Origin: Kribbella sp. NBC_01245
GTDB lineage: Bacteria > Actinomycetota > Actinomycetes > Propionibacteriales > Kribbellaceae
Length of the DNA stretch: 64,000 bases
Reading direction: 5' to 3'
Assembly: GCF_036226525.1 (NCBI RefSeq)
Contig: NZ_CP108487.1
Coordinates: 5,146,001-5,210,000 of the forward strand
The notes beneath the pieces are model-generated. The model ran no database searches. It saw only the letters and a list, made by a program, of their open reading frames with translations, and was not told where the DNA came from. A program made the position numbers and the translations under genes. Positions 42,378 through 51,860 of this stretch are shown in pieces. Position 1 is the stretch's first letter; each line of letters opens with the position of its first letter.

Positions 42378-43525
42378 CAGACCGGGTAGGAGAGCACGCC
42401 GTCGATGACGCGGGCCTGCTCCTCGGCGGTCAGCTGGGTGAACAGCGGCAACCGGACGAGCGACTCGCTGACCCGATCGGTCACGGCACAACCCTGCGGG
42501 CCCACCCGGCCGAACCGCTCGCCCGCCGGGGACGAGTGCAGCGGCACGTAGTGGAAGGGCGCGGTGATCTTGCGGGCCTTCAAGTGCGCGATCAACCCGA
42601 GCTGGTGCTCGTGCGACGGCAACACCAGGTAGTAGACGTGGGCCGGGTGGACGCAACCCGCCGGGATGGTCGGCGTCGACACGCCGTTCGCCGCGGCCCA
42701 GCCGGTCAGCGCCTCGTCGTACCGCTGCCAGGCCGCGAGACGGGGTGCCTGGATCTCGTCGAACCGCTCCAGCTGGGCGGTCAGGAACGCGGCCAGCGGG
42801 TCGGCCGGCAGATAGCTCGAGCCGATGTCGACCCAGCGGTACTTGTCCACCTGACCACGGAAGAACTGGCTGCGGTTGGTGCCCTTCTCGCGGATGATCT
42901 CGGCGCGGGCGAGCAGCTCGGCGTCGTTCACGATCAGGGCGCCGCCCTCACCGCAGTGGATGTTCTTCGTACCGTGCCAGGACTGGGTGGCCATCAGCCC
43001 GAGCGAACCGAGCGGACGGCCGTCGTACGACCCGCCGAAGCCGTGCGCGTTGTCCTCGATCACGGCCAGTCCGTGCTTGCGCGCGATCGCGCTGATCTCG
43101 TCCATCGCGCAGGCGACGCCGCCGTAGTGCACCACCACGACCGCCTTGGTCCGGTCGGTGATGGCCGCCTCGAGCTGGGTCTCGTCCAGGTTCAGCGTGT
43201 CGGGCCGGATGTCCACGAAAACCGGGATCGCGCCGCGCAGGGCATAGGCGTTCGCCGTCGAGACGAAGGTGAACGACGGCATGATCACCTCGTCGCCGGG
43301 CTCCAGGTCCAGCAGCAGCGCGGTCATCTCCAGCGCGTGCGTGCACGAGGTGGTCAGCAGCGAACCGAGGCCGCCGGTGATCTTGGTGATGAGCTCGCTC
43401 GCCCGGGCCGTGTAAGGCCCGTCACCGACGACTGCCGGGCCGGAGAAAGACTCGGTCAGATAGGACAGCTCGTCACCGGCCAGGTAGGCCTTGGTGAACG
43501 GGATCGGGGGTAGCGCGACGCTCAT
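42377..43525 (-). CDS. wecE: dTDP-4-amino-4,6-dideoxygalactose transaminase (WecE/RffA-like)
   Basis: The 382-residue PLP aminotransferase belongs to the DegT/DnrJ/EryC1/StrS family. PIPFTKAYLAGDELSYL, GDGPYTARASE, LLTTSCTHALEMTALLLDLE and VVHYGGVACAMDEI follow the WecE pattern closely. The PLP Lys is K187 in SWHGTKNIHCGEGGAL. It should transfer an amino group from glutamate to dTDP-4-keto-6-deoxyglucose. The acetyltransferase follows with a 1-bp overlap. No dTDP-glucose synthesis genes (rmlA, rmlB) are in the window, so the substrate must come from elsewhere. Confidence 0.9.
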   Translation of the reverse strand: MSVALPPIPFTKAYLAGDELSYLTESFSGPAVVGDGPYTARASELITKITGGLGSLLTTSCTHALEMTALLLDLEPGDEVIMPSFTFVSTANAYALRGAIPVFVDIRPDTLNLDETQLEAAITDRTKAVVVVHYGGVACAMDEISAIARKHGLAVIEDNAHGFGGSYDGRPLGSLGLMATQSWHGTKNIHCGEGGALIVNDAELLARAEIIREKGTNRSQFFRGQVDKYRWVDIGSSYLPADPLAAFLTAQLERFDEIQAPRLAAWQRYDEALTGWAAANGVSTPTIPAGCVHPAHVYYLVLPSHEHQLGLIAHLKARKITAPFHYVPLHSSPAGERFGRVGPQGCAVTDRVSESLVRLPLFTQLTAEEQARVIDGVLSYPV

Positions 43526-43578
43526 GCCTTGAGCCTATTACGGCGAGTCGTCACTCACTGACCCGATAGCCTGACGGC

Positions 43579-45810
43579 ATGCATGCACGGGGCAGGCACG
43601 CCGCTGGCGCTTCCGCCAATCTCGCGGCCGCCTTGCCCCTCGCTGGGCTGGTCATCGCCCTACTGCTGGCGCACGCACCACCAGGCGTTGTCGCGAAGTA
43701 CCTGGTTTTCCTGATTTTCGGCGTCACTCTGCCGGGTTTGGTCATCTGGCGCGGCATCGGGCGCTACCGGCGCAACCTGATCGAGGATCTCGGCGCAGCC
43801 TTCGCAGTCGGCACTGCCGCCCAGTTGATCGTCTACCTCGCCAGCGCATCGGTAGGCCTTCAGAAGTGGTCCTGGGTCTGGGCAATCCCGGTACTACTTG
43901 TAGGTCTTCTAGACCGCGATATCCGTTATGCCTGCTGGTCCCGAGTCCACGAGCCGGTACGGCCTGTAACCGCGTGGCTTTTCAGTGCGGCCACTGCGCT
44001 TGTATTGCTGGCGGTGTTCCAGCACGGGCCTGCAGCGTTCGCGCCGCCGTACACCGCTCCGAACGCGTTCTACCCGGATATGCCGTTCCACCACGCTCTC
44101 GGCGTCAGCGCGAAGTACGACGTACCGCTGACCGCTCTGTGGGTTTCAGGCGGAGCGATGAGGTACCACAGCTTCTTCCACCAGATCATGGCCGCAACGT
44201 CGTGGGCGACCGGGATCGACCTCGCGCACCTCATCTACACCATCGGCTGGCTGCCGTTGATGCTGGCGGGATGCGCCCTCACCTTCGCACTGGCGGACCG
44301 GTTCGTCCGGCGCTCCGGCTGGGCCGGCCCGCTTGCAGTACTGGCCGCGGGCATCGGTGGCACCATCCAGCCGCTGTCGGAGATCGGCCTGGCCAGTCTC
44401 AGTACGGCGACCGTGGCGTACCTGAGCCCAACGCAAAACCTCGGCGGCATGTACGCCGTACTGCTGGCCATGATCGCCGTCGACCTCTTAAGGCGCGAGC
44501 GGAATGCCGGTAGGTGGGTGCTGCTCTTCGGAGTGGCCCTGGCCGCCTCGGGCGCCAAAGCGACGGTATTGCCGCTGGTGGTCTGCGGATTCGGCCTGGC
44601 CTGGTTGACGGCCTTGGCGATCGGCAGGCGCGATCGAACCGCGCTGATCGGTGCTGTCGCCATGGTCCTGCTCTTCGTGGGTTCGGTGGTGGCGATCTTC
44701 GCCGGGCAGTCGTCGGGCCTGGAGTTCCGCCTGGGCGAGGCGTTCGCGCGGATGCCGCCGTACCCGTCCTTGCGTCAGACGACCGGGCCTGACGTCGATG
44801 GGCACGCGCAGTTGGTCACGACGGTGGTCACGTTGTTGGGATGGGCCGTTGCCGGATTCGGGCTCTTGTTCGTCCGCAGGCTCTGGAAGGATCCGGGGAT
44901 CGGCTTTCTCGCCGGGATGTCCATTGGTGGACTGGTGGCGATGCTGGTCACGTCGCAGCCCGGGATCAGCCAGATGTACTTCCTGCGGACGGCCTTCCCC
45001 GCGATCGCCGTACTGACCTGTGTCGGGCTTGCCCAGTTGGTGCAACGCATCGGCGACCGACGGGCCATCGTCGTCGCAGGCGCCGGAGCCGGGTTGGGCA
45101 CGCTTGCCTGCGTAATCGCCTTGGTAGCAACGTCATCCGCCTCCCGGACGGACGTCACCACTCCTTGGATGTACGCCGGGGTGGCCCTGCTCCTGAGCGC
45201 ACTGGTCGTCACCGTGGTCTGGAAGTCGATGCAGCGGCCTGGACGGGTTACCACGGTCTTCGCGACCGCCTTGGCCGCAGCAGGCGTGGTGGCCGCGTGC
45301 ATCATTCCGGTCCAGTCGATCGCGACGACGCAGGGTGTCGCGGGTGAACTCTTCGGCAAACCCAACCGGGGTGGCCCGAGTACCGCGCAGGCCGACGCGG
45401 CCCGGTGGATCCGCGACCACAGCGATACCGAGGACCTGGTCGCGACGAACGCGCACTGCCTCGTCAAAACCACGACCGACTGCGATACCCGGCACTTCTG
45501 GATCGCCGCGTTGTCGGAACGCCAGGTGCTGGTCGAAGGCTGGGCCTACACCAACCGGATCAACGCCGAAGCCGCCCGGATGCACACCAACCCGAACCTG
45601 CTGCCGTTCTGGGACCAGACGCTGATCGACGTGAACGACCAGGTCTTCGCCCAGCCCAACGAAACCGTGGTCGGCAAACTCCGCAACGAACTCAAAGTCC
45701 GCTGGCTCTACGCCGACGTAGCCAGCGGCGGCCTCTCCCCCGACCTCCAGAACTTCGCCACCATCCGCTTCCGCAACGAAGCCGCCATCGTCTACGAACT
45801 CACGCGCTGA
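43579..45810 (+). CDS. large polytopic membrane protein, GT-C-like, paralog 3 of 4
   Basis: The protein has 743 residues. TAGCCT lies 6 bp before ATG 43579, suggesting a leaderless mRNA. It contains PDMPFHHALGVSAKYDVP and MRYHSFFHQIMAATSWATG in the first loop, many helices, and the C-terminal blocks EDLVATNAHC, HFWIAALSERQVLVEGWAYT and FWDQTLIDVNDQVFAQP. The first-loop Asp and the HH/HxxxH pattern are candidates for catalysis. Its gene is divergent from wecE, so a link with Fuc4NAc-type sugar transfer is possible. The family is not certain. Confidence 0.85.
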   Translation: MHARGRHAAGASANLAAALPLAGLVIALLLAHAPPGVVAKYLVFLIFGVTLPGLVIWRGIGRYRRNLIEDLGAAFAVGTAAQLIVYLASASVGLQKWSWVWAIPVLLVGLLDRDIRYACWSRVHEPVRPVTAWLFSAATALVLLAVFQHGPAAFAPPYTAPNAFYPDMPFHHALGVSAKYDVPLTALWVSGGAMRYHSFFHQIMAATSWATGIDLAHLIYTIGWLPLMLAGCALTFALADRFVRRSGWAGPLAVLAAGIGGTIQPLSEIGLASLSTATVAYLSPTQNLGGMYAVLLAMIAVDLLRRERNAGRWVLLFGVALAASGAKATVLPLVVCGFGLAWLTALAIGRRDRTALIGAVAMVLLFVGSVVAIFAGQSSGLEFRLGEAFARMPPYPSLRQTTGPDVDGHAQLVTTVVTLLGWAVAGFGLLFVRRLWKDPGIGFLAGMSIGGLVAMLVTSQPGISQMYFLRTAFPAIAVLTCVGLAQLVQRIGDRRAIVVAGAGAGLGTLACVIALVATSSASRTDVTTPWMYAGVALLLSALVVTVVWKSMQRPGRVTTVFATALAAAGVVAACIIPVQSIATTQGVAGELFGKPNRGGPSTAQADAARWIRDHSDTEDLVATNAHCLVKTTTDCDTRHFWIAALSERQVLVEGWAYTNRINAEAARMHTNPNLLPFWDQTLIDVNDQVFAQPNETVVGKLRNELKVRWLYADVASGGLSPDLQNFATIRFRNEAAIVYELTR

Positions 45811-45832
45811 CGTTTGGATCGTGTGAGAAGTC

Positions 45833-46576
45833 TTGTTTCGCAAGGCCTCTCGGGTGCTCCATGGAGGTGTGATCAACGTTGCGGCCTTGTTGGCCCCCTT
45901 GGCGGTTTGCGCGGCACTGATCCCGCTCCGAGACGATGTGGAGAACACCAACGCGGCGTTGATACTCGTGCTCGTGGTGGTCGCATTCGCGAGTAGCGGC
46001 CGACGGCCGGCCGGTATTCTCGCGGCGATCTCAAGTGCCGTTTGGTTCGACTTCTTCCTCACCCGGCCGTACCAGGCCTTCACGATCAACGATCGAGCCG
46101 ATATCGAGACCGCCGTACTGCTGGTGCTGACCGGCGCGGCCGTCACCGAGATCGCGCTTTGGGGCCGACGGCAACAAGCCAGCGCCAGTCGGCAAACCGG
46201 TTACCTGGAAGGGATTCTGGCCGCGGGTGAGACCGGGCTGACCGGCGACGCCCTGATCGAACACGTCACCACTCAGATCACGGATGTACTCGGCCTCGAC
46301 AGTTGCCGGTACGACGCCGGCGGCAGCCGCGGCTATCCGACTCTCGGCCATGACGGCGCCATCACCCGCGGCGGGCATGCCATCAACGTCGAGCGCGACG
46401 GCCTGCCGATCCACTCCGAGATCGAGATTCCCCTGCAGGGTAAGGGCCGTTTGCTACTCGTCGCCGCCACCCGGATCAGCCGCCCCGACCGCCGCCAACG
46501 CCTCATCGCCGTCGCCCTGGCCGACCAACTCGCCACAGCCCTCACGGAACACCCCCACGAACCGGCCTGCGGGTAG
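45833..46576 (+). CDS. DUF4118 membrane protein with C-terminal GAF-like region
   Basis: The protein has 247 residues from TTG 45833; GTG 45868, after GGAGG, would remove 11-12 residues. Three or four helices (VNVAALLAPLAVCAALIPL-like, ALILVLVVVAFASSG, IETAVLLVLTGAAVTEIAL) with SAVWFDFFLTRPYQAFTIND match the DUF4118 sensor region of KdpD-type histidine kinases. The last 100 residues are soluble and resemble a truncated GAF domain, without a kinase domain. It may be a stand-alone membrane sensor or a remnant of a kinase. It lies 22 bp after the membrane protein gene. Confidence 0.8.
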   Translation: MFRKASRVLHGGVINVAALLAPLAVCAALIPLRDDVENTNAALILVLVVVAFASSGRRPAGILAAISSAVWFDFFLTRPYQAFTINDRADIETAVLLVLTGAAVTEIALWGRRQQASASRQTGYLEGILAAGETGLTGDALIEHVTTQITDVLGLDSCRYDAGGSRGYPTLGHDGAITRGGHAINVERDGLPIHSEIEIPLQGKGRLLLVAATRISRPDRRQRLIAVALADQLATALTEHPHEPACG

Positions 46577-46603
46577 AACAACGTCCCGGGTGGCCGCCGC
46601 ACG

Positions 46604-46632
46604 CCGCACCCCTTCGGGCGGAAGGGGTGCGG
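46604..46632. terminator. bidirectional terminator between DUF4118 and paralog 4 genes
   Basis: A perfect 12-bp stem (CCGCACCCCTTC/GAAGGGGTGCGG) with a 5-nt loop lies directly before the stop of the minus-strand gene, between two convergent genes. Confidence 0.8.
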
Positions 46633-48963
46633 TCAGGCGGGTGGTGGGAGTTCGTAGATGGTGATCGGGCCGGTGACGAAGCGGGGGCGGGCCAGGTTGG
46701 CCAGGTCGGCGGAGATGGGGCCGGCGAGGGAGTCGGCGTAGATCCAGCGGACGCCGTACTCGTAGAGACGGTCGAGCAGCGCGCGGGTTGGTGCCGCGTA
46801 GACCGAGGCCGTCAGGTCGAGGCGCTCCGGCCAGGGCGTGGGTTGGAGGTTATAGCGCTTGCCGTCCATACCGTGCTGCTTGAGGGCTTGCTCGGTGTAC
46901 GCCCAGCCTTCGAGGAACGTACGGCGTCCGCCGAGGCCGCTGACGAGATAGCCGCGGGCGTCGCAGCCGGGCGGTTGGCGCCGGGCCGGGCGGCAGGCCG
47001 TGTTGGTCAGGACGACGTCGGCCGGTCCGGTGTTGTGCTCCAGCCAGATCAGGCTTTCCTTCTCGGCGGGATCGAGCTTCTCGCTTTCGCTGACCGGGGT
47101 GGCCGCCGCCGGATACGTCCCGAACAAGTGGAGGCCGTAGCTCACCGCGCCCTGCCAGGAACCGACGAGCAGCGTCAGCACCACCAGCGCCGGGCCCAGA
47201 CCACGCAATCCGCGCACGCGTGCGCCGAGGATGAGCCAGGCCGAGATGACCATCAACACCAAGGCGATGAAGGCGAGCTCGGGTAGGGCCACGGCCGCGA
47301 TCTGTTTGTCCCGGTCCATCGACGGATCCGGCGCGACGAGTCGCGGCAGCAGGGTCAAGGCCAGGCCGATGGTGATCGCGACACCGACGAGACCGCCGAT
47401 CTCGCGCCGGGTCCGGCCTTGCAGCGCCTCGGTCATCAGCAGCCCCGCACCCGCGGCGGCGAACGGCACCAGGCTGCGCAGAAAGTACCCCTGGCTGGAA
47501 GCGGGATGGTCGAGCAGCAGCATGCCGAGCCAGCCCGCGATCATCGAGCCGGCCAGCCACCAGGCGACCGGGTCCTGCCGGGTCCGCCGGGTCGCGAGCA
47601 CGCCCAGTCCGGCCAGCAGCGCGAGTTGGGAGAGGAACAGGCAGATCACCAGCACCCAGCCGGCCAGCACCGTCGTACCGTCGCTCGACGACAACGCGTC
47701 CAGGATCCAGCCACCGGTCGCGGCCATCGTCTGGTCACCGGTCAGCGTGACGTAGCCCGCGGTCGACCGCACGATCGCGAACAGCTGCAGCTTGGAACCG
47801 CCGGTGCTACCCGCGACGGTCAGCATCGTGAAGATCGCCGCGAAAAGGATGACGCCCGACGCGAGCAACGCGCGTGCCGGCAGTCGCCGCAGCTTGATCA
47901 GAACGAACAACCCGAGCAGGCCGGTGCCACCGATCAGGATCGGCAGGGTCGTCGGTTTCGAGCCGCCACCGAGAATCGCCAGCGCCGTCAGCAGGATCCA
48001 CGTCCGCTTCGGTACGCCCGGCTCGAACAGCACCACCAGGAACATCACTGCGGCCGCCGTTCCGACCACCACGCCGAAGGTCTGCGACGGCGACAGGAAC
48101 TCGAAGGCCGAGGTGGAGATACCGCTGCGGCCCGACCAGATGTCGAAATTCGCCGACACCGCGGTCATCAACGCCGCGAGCAGGCCGGTCCACCAGACGC
48201 GGCTCACCAACCGGGCCAGCGCGGCGAAGGTGACGATACCAACGGTCACGATCGGCAGCATCCACAACCGGAACAACACCAATTCCGGCGGCAACTGGGT
48301 GATGTCGACGGCCGCGGCCAGGTGCGCGTTCGGCAGCCAGTGGTAGTTCAGCGGAACGCCCGCCACCTGCGGAGTCTCCGGCGGCACCTGCCGAATCAAC
48401 TCGTGCACCATCGACAGGTGGAACAGCAGGTCCTGGTAGTACGTGTCACCAGCAGGCGGTACGGCGTTGGGGCCCATCGTGGCCGCGGCGATCACCGTGC
48501 AGGCGAAGCCGGCGCTGAACGCCACCACCCAGTGCCAGACCAACGGCAACGGATCGGGTTCGGCGATTCGCCAATACCGCTGCAAAGGCGGAATCGCGGC
48601 AAAACAGAGCAGCAACAACAACGGCCAGACGATCAGCCAGCTACCAAGGCCGAGCGCGGTGAACAACGCCCAGCCGGCCAATTCGAACGTCAGTCCGACG
48701 GTCGCGCCGAGAGCCAGGTCCTCGGCCCAGTTGCCGGTGCTGCGCCACAACGCGCGGAGCAACAACACCCCGGGCAACGCCACGGCACAACCGAAGTAGA
48801 GGACGTACTTCGCGATGGCCAGAGCCGGTACGTCGATCCCCGCGAGCAGCAACCAGAACAGCGCGAGAAAGAGCACCCAGGGCACCAGGCGTGACTCCAC
48901 CAGCTGAACGGGGAGAGACGATTGGACACCAGGTTTGGGCTTTGACTGGCGTCCTACCCCCAT
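46633..48963 (-). CDS. large polytopic membrane protein, GT-C-like, paralog 4 of 4
   Basis: The 776-residue protein is the most diverged member. The first loop has TYYQDLLFHLSMVHELIRQ and LNYHWLPNAHLAAAVDITQ. The C-terminus has ADVVLTNTAC, CDARGYLVSGLGGRRTFLEG and EGWAYTEQALKQH, then GVRWIYADSL. Helices are spread over the first 600 residues. As in the others, an Asp before a Phe-His pair and a Tyr-His-Trp motif lie in the first external loop. It is divergent from a methyltransferase gene across 21 bp. Likely role: membrane step in glycan assembly. Confidence 0.85.
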   Translation of the reverse strand: MGVGRQSKPKPGVQSSLPVQLVESRLVPWVLFLALFWLLLAGIDVPALAIAKYVLYFGCAVALPGVLLLRALWRSTGNWAEDLALGATVGLTFELAGWALFTALGLGSWLIVWPLLLLLCFAAIPPLQRYWRIAEPDPLPLVWHWVVAFSAGFACTVIAAATMGPNAVPPAGDTYYQDLLFHLSMVHELIRQVPPETPQVAGVPLNYHWLPNAHLAAAVDITQLPPELVLFRLWMLPIVTVGIVTFAALARLVSRVWWTGLLAALMTAVSANFDIWSGRSGISTSAFEFLSPSQTFGVVVGTAAAVMFLVVLFEPGVPKRTWILLTALAILGGGSKPTTLPILIGGTGLLGLFVLIKLRRLPARALLASGVILFAAIFTMLTVAGSTGGSKLQLFAIVRSTAGYVTLTGDQTMAATGGWILDALSSSDGTTVLAGWVLVICLFLSQLALLAGLGVLATRRTRQDPVAWWLAGSMIAGWLGMLLLDHPASSQGYFLRSLVPFAAAGAGLLMTEALQGRTRREIGGLVGVAITIGLALTLLPRLVAPDPSMDRDKQIAAVALPELAFIALVLMVISAWLILGARVRGLRGLGPALVVLTLLVGSWQGAVSYGLHLFGTYPAAATPVSESEKLDPAEKESLIWLEHNTGPADVVLTNTACRPARRQPPGCDARGYLVSGLGGRRTFLEGWAYTEQALKQHGMDGKRYNLQPTPWPERLDLTASVYAAPTRALLDRLYEYGVRWIYADSLAGPISADLANLARPRFVTGPITIYELPPPA

Positions 48964-48984
48964 CGTGCCTCAGACTCGTCCCCC

Positions 48985-49692
48985 ATGGAGGGGACTGAGA
49001 TTCGCAAGCTCGCCGCGCTCGAGGACAAGCACTGGTGGTACCGGGAGCGCCGTGCCCTACTCGCCCGCGAGCTGGATTTGCTGTCCCGTAAGGGAATCAA
49101 GCCTGGCAAGGCCCTGGACATCGGCGCGGCCGGTGGTGGCAACACCCGGGTGCTGCGCGGCCGGGGCTGGTCCGCGACCGCCCTGGAGTACGGCGCCGAG
49201 GGTGCCGAGGTGGCCAACGAGCGCGGCATTCCGGTGGTCCGGGCCGACGCCGTCACGCTGCCGTTCGCGGACGCCTCGCTGGACTTGGTGACGGCCTTCG
49301 ACGTGCTCGAGCACATCGTCGACGACAAGTCCGCGGCGAACGAGATCGCCCGGGTGCTCAAGCCCGGCGGCCACGCGCTGATCGCGGTGCCCTGTGACAT
49401 GGACCTGTGGAGCGAACACGATGTCGCGGTCGACCACGTCCGGCGATACGAGCGGGACGAGCTGACCGACCTGCTCAGCTCGGCCGGGCTTGTGCTCGAC
49501 GACGTGCGGTCCTGGAACGTGCTGCTCCGGCCGGTCGCGGCCTGGCGCCGGCGCAAGAGCACCGGCAGCGATCTGACCGACCTGAACCCGGTGGTGAACC
49601 TGGGCCTCAGCGTGGTGATCGCTGCCGAGCGGTACCTGCCGGTCGGCAGGATGCCCGGCATCTCGCTCATGGTGCGTGCTCGGCGTCCGTGA
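48985..49692 (+). CDS. class I SAM-dependent methyltransferase
   Basis: The 235-residue protein begins with the conserved LAALEDKHWWYRERRALLA found in glycan-locus methyltransferases. Motif I is ALDIGAAGGGNTRVL, then DAVTLPFADASLDLVTAFDVLEHI (in parts: FADASLDLVT, FDVLEHI) and VLKPGGHALIAVP. It probably methylates a lipid-linked sugar or works with the facing GT2 gene, with which it overlaps by 26 bp at the 3' ends. The substrate is unknown. Confidence 0.9.
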   Translation: MEGTEIRKLAALEDKHWWYRERRALLARELDLLSRKGIKPGKALDIGAAGGGNTRVLRGRGWSATALEYGAEGAEVANERGIPVVRADAVTLPFADASLDLVTAFDVLEHIVDDKSAANEIARVLKPGGHALIAVPCDMDLWSEHDVAVDHVRRYERDELTDLLSSAGLVLDDVRSWNVLLRPVAAWRRRKSTGSDLTDLNPVVNLGLSVVIAAERYLPVGRMPGISLMVRARRP

Positions 49693-50692
49693 TCTCGGCG
49701 CCGCCGGGGGTCACCACCTGAGTGACCTCCGGATACGCGGTGTGACCGTGGTCCTCGAGGCTGTCGTAGCCGACCAGGAACGACGGACGGCCCTGGCTGG
49801 CCTGGAACATCCGCGCGACGTACTCCCCGAGCAGGCCGAGGCAGAGCAACTGGACGGCACCGATCACGCCGACCACCAGCACCGTCGAGGTCCAGCCGGG
49901 CACGGTGTGACCGGCCGCCTTCATCCCCAGGGCGACGATCACGATCGCCAGCGAGCCCAGACCACCGAGCGCGCCGAGCCAGGTGGCCAGGCGCAGCGGC
50001 GCGGCCGAGAACGCCGTCACACTGTCGAAGGCCAGGCGCAGCATCTTGCCCAGCGAGTACTTGGTCTCACCCGCGGCCCGCTCGGCCCGGACGTAGGTCA
50101 CGTCCGCACTCGGGAAGCCCAGCCACGGGATGACCAGCCGGAAGACCCGGCCGCCCTCGGGCAGCGCGTTCACCGCGTCGATGACCCGGCGTGAGACCAG
50201 CCGGAAATCGCCCGCGTCGTGCGGGATCTCCCGGCCGACCAGCCGGCGCATCAGCCGGTAGTACATCCGGGCGGTGACCCGCTTGCCGACCGAATCGCTG
50301 GTCCGGTCCGAGCGCACGCCGTACACCACGTCGACATCGGCGCTGCGGGCCTTCGCGAGCATCTCGGGGATGACCTCGGGCGGATCCTGCAGGTCGGCGT
50401 CGATGCTGATCAGGTACTCGCCGCGGGCACGCTGGAAACCGGCCGACAGCGCGGCCTGGTGACCGCTGTTGCGCAGCAGCCGGATCAGGCGCAACTGCGG
50501 CCAATCGGCGGCCGCGACACTGAGCATCTCGGCCGTCCGGTCACGACTGCCGTCGTCGACCACCAGCAGTTCGTAGGACACGTCAAGGAGGTCGAGGACT
50601 GGGCGCAGTCGCTCGACGAAGATCGGAAGCACTGCCTCCTCGTCGTACATAGGTACGACAATGGACAGCACAGGTTTCTGGTGTTGCCCCAC
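49667..50692 (-). CDS. GT2 glycosyltransferase, polyprenyl-phosphate-sugar synthase type (DPM1/GtrB-like)
   Basis: The protein has 341 residues. VLSIVVPMYDEEAVLPIFVE, LVVDDGSRDRTAEML, ISIDADLQDPPEVIPEM and DFRLVSRRVIDAVNALPEGG are typical. Two C-terminal helices end in LCLGLLGEYVARMFQASQGR, then PSFLV, the family signature. It makes polyprenyl-phosphate sugars for use by GT-C enzymes such as the four large membrane proteins of this locus. It is the second enzyme of this type here (see 33.1 kb), so two different lipid-linked sugars may be made. Confidence 0.93.
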   Translation of the reverse strand: MGQHQKPVLSIVVPMYDEEAVLPIFVERLRPVLDLLDVSYELLVVDDGSRDRTAEMLSVAAADWPQLRLIRLLRNSGHQAALSAGFQRARGEYLISIDADLQDPPEVIPEMLAKARSADVDVVYGVRSDRTSDSVGKRVTARMYYRLMRRLVGREIPHDAGDFRLVSRRVIDAVNALPEGGRVFRLVIPWLGFPSADVTYVRAERAAGETKYSLGKMLRLAFDSVTAFSAAPLRLATWLGALGGLGSLAIVIVALGMKAAGHTVPGWTSTVLVVGVIGAVQLLCLGLLGEYVARMFQASQGRPSFLVGYDSLEDHGHTAYPEVTQVVTPGGAEITDAEHAP

Positions 50693-50734
50693 GACGGTGA
50701 AGAGTACTGCAGCCTCCGGTGTATTGAGAGCGGT

Positions 50735-51769
50735 TCAGGCAGAAAGTTCCTGCAACAAGACGTCGACCACGCGGCGACGGCCCAGACCGTCCACCAACTG
50801 CCACCCGGCCTTGGCCAGCCGGACCCGTTCCGCGGGATCGGTCAACAGCTCACGAAGTACGCCGGCGGCGACTCCCGGATCCGCCCGGATCTCTGACAGA
50901 ACACCTATTCCGGCGGCCGCCTTCGTCGCGACGGCGCCTTCGTAGGCGAGCACCTGATTGTCCACCACGCAGACCAGTCCGGCCGTACCGCCGAGGCAGA
51001 GCAGCTCCCACGTCGACGTACCGGAGGCACCGATGACCAGGTCGGCCTCGACGACGGCCTTGGCCAGCTCGGACGTCGGCCCGATCGTCGTCACGGTCTG
51101 CTCGTCGCCGAGCTCGATCTGGCCGATATCGGACACCAGCTCCTGCCGCGGAGCCACCACGGTCGCGTCGAACGGCACCCCGGTCGCGACCAGGGCACGC
51201 ACGATCGGCGGGCCCGCGCTGTACGCGTCCGTCCCGCCGAAGAAGGCGAACACCTTCGGGATCGCGCGGTCGGGCCGCTGCCCGGGCTCGGCCGGACGCA
51301 GCCGCAGCACCTCGTCGCGCAACATCACGTAGTCGAGCCCCGCCAACCGGGTCGCGCCGGGCGGTACGTCGAACCCGTCCGCCTCGGCGCCGAGGTTCTG
51401 GTCGACGTACACGTCCGCCTTGGCCGTGCCGAAGGCGCCGTCGGTGATCGCGAGGGTGGTCAGACCCGACTCGTGCACGGCGGTCGAGGGGCCCGGGCCC
51501 AGGTCGTACGAGTCGAAGACGACGGCGTCGACCGCCAGCCGCCGGAACAGCTTGAGGTGCTCCGCGGGGGTGAAGACGGCCGGTTCGACCTGGAAGCCCC
51601 GGGACCGGATCTGCTCGTCCACCCACGGCACGGTGTGGCTGTCGCAGACGAAGATCACCTCGACCGAACGGGCGGCCAGTTCCTCGGCGAGCGCGAGACA
51701 GCGCATCACATGCCCGACGCCGCGCTTCGGCCCGACATCACAGCGAACTCCGACCCTGACCTGATTCAC
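50735..51769 (-). CDS. pseG: PseG-like UDP-sugar hydrolase of pseudaminic acid synthesis
   Basis: From GTG 51769 the protein has 344 residues and a GT-B-like two-domain fold. The start RVGVRCDVGPKRGVGHVMRC carries the GxGHxxR motif (H20) that cleaves UDP from 2,4-diacetamido-2,4,6-trideoxy-altrose. Later blocks are DSYDLGPG, VYVDQNLGAE, FAFFGGTDAYSA and DLVIGASGTSTWELLCLG, all matching PseG/SpsG. An upstream frame to 51841 has no family similarity. It lies 42 bp from the GT2 gene on the same strand, and divergent from a toxin-antitoxin pair. Confidence 0.92.
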   Translation of the reverse strand: MNQVRVGVRCDVGPKRGVGHVMRCLALAEELAARSVEVIFVCDSHTVPWVDEQIRSRGFQVEPAVFTPAEHLKLFRRLAVDAVVFDSYDLGPGPSTAVHESGLTTLAITDGAFGTAKADVYVDQNLGAEADGFDVPPGATRLAGLDYVMLRDEVLRLRPAEPGQRPDRAIPKVFAFFGGTDAYSAGPPIVRALVATGVPFDATVVAPRQELVSDIGQIELGDEQTVTTIGPTSELAKAVVEADLVIGASGTSTWELLCLGGTAGLVCVVDNQVLAYEGAVATKAAAGIGVLSEIRADPGVAAGVLRELLTDPAERVRLAKAGWQLVDGLGRRRVVDVLLQELSA

Positions 51770-51824
51770 AGGCGAAACCGTAGCGCGCCCCTCCCGGCGT
51801 CCGGGCGTGGCCGGTAGCCTGCTG

Positions 51825-51850
51825 AGTAGTACGTAATACAACTACCACGT
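51825..51850 (+). promoter_or_regulatory. promoter/operator of the vapBC-like pair
   Basis: GTAGT (51826-51830) and ACTAC (51841-51845) flank TAATAC (51834-51839), a good -10. A TACGTA palindrome overlaps the left arm. The arrangement fits autoregulation by an antitoxin dimer. Confidence 0.5.
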
Positions 51851-51860
51851 AGGAGAAATC

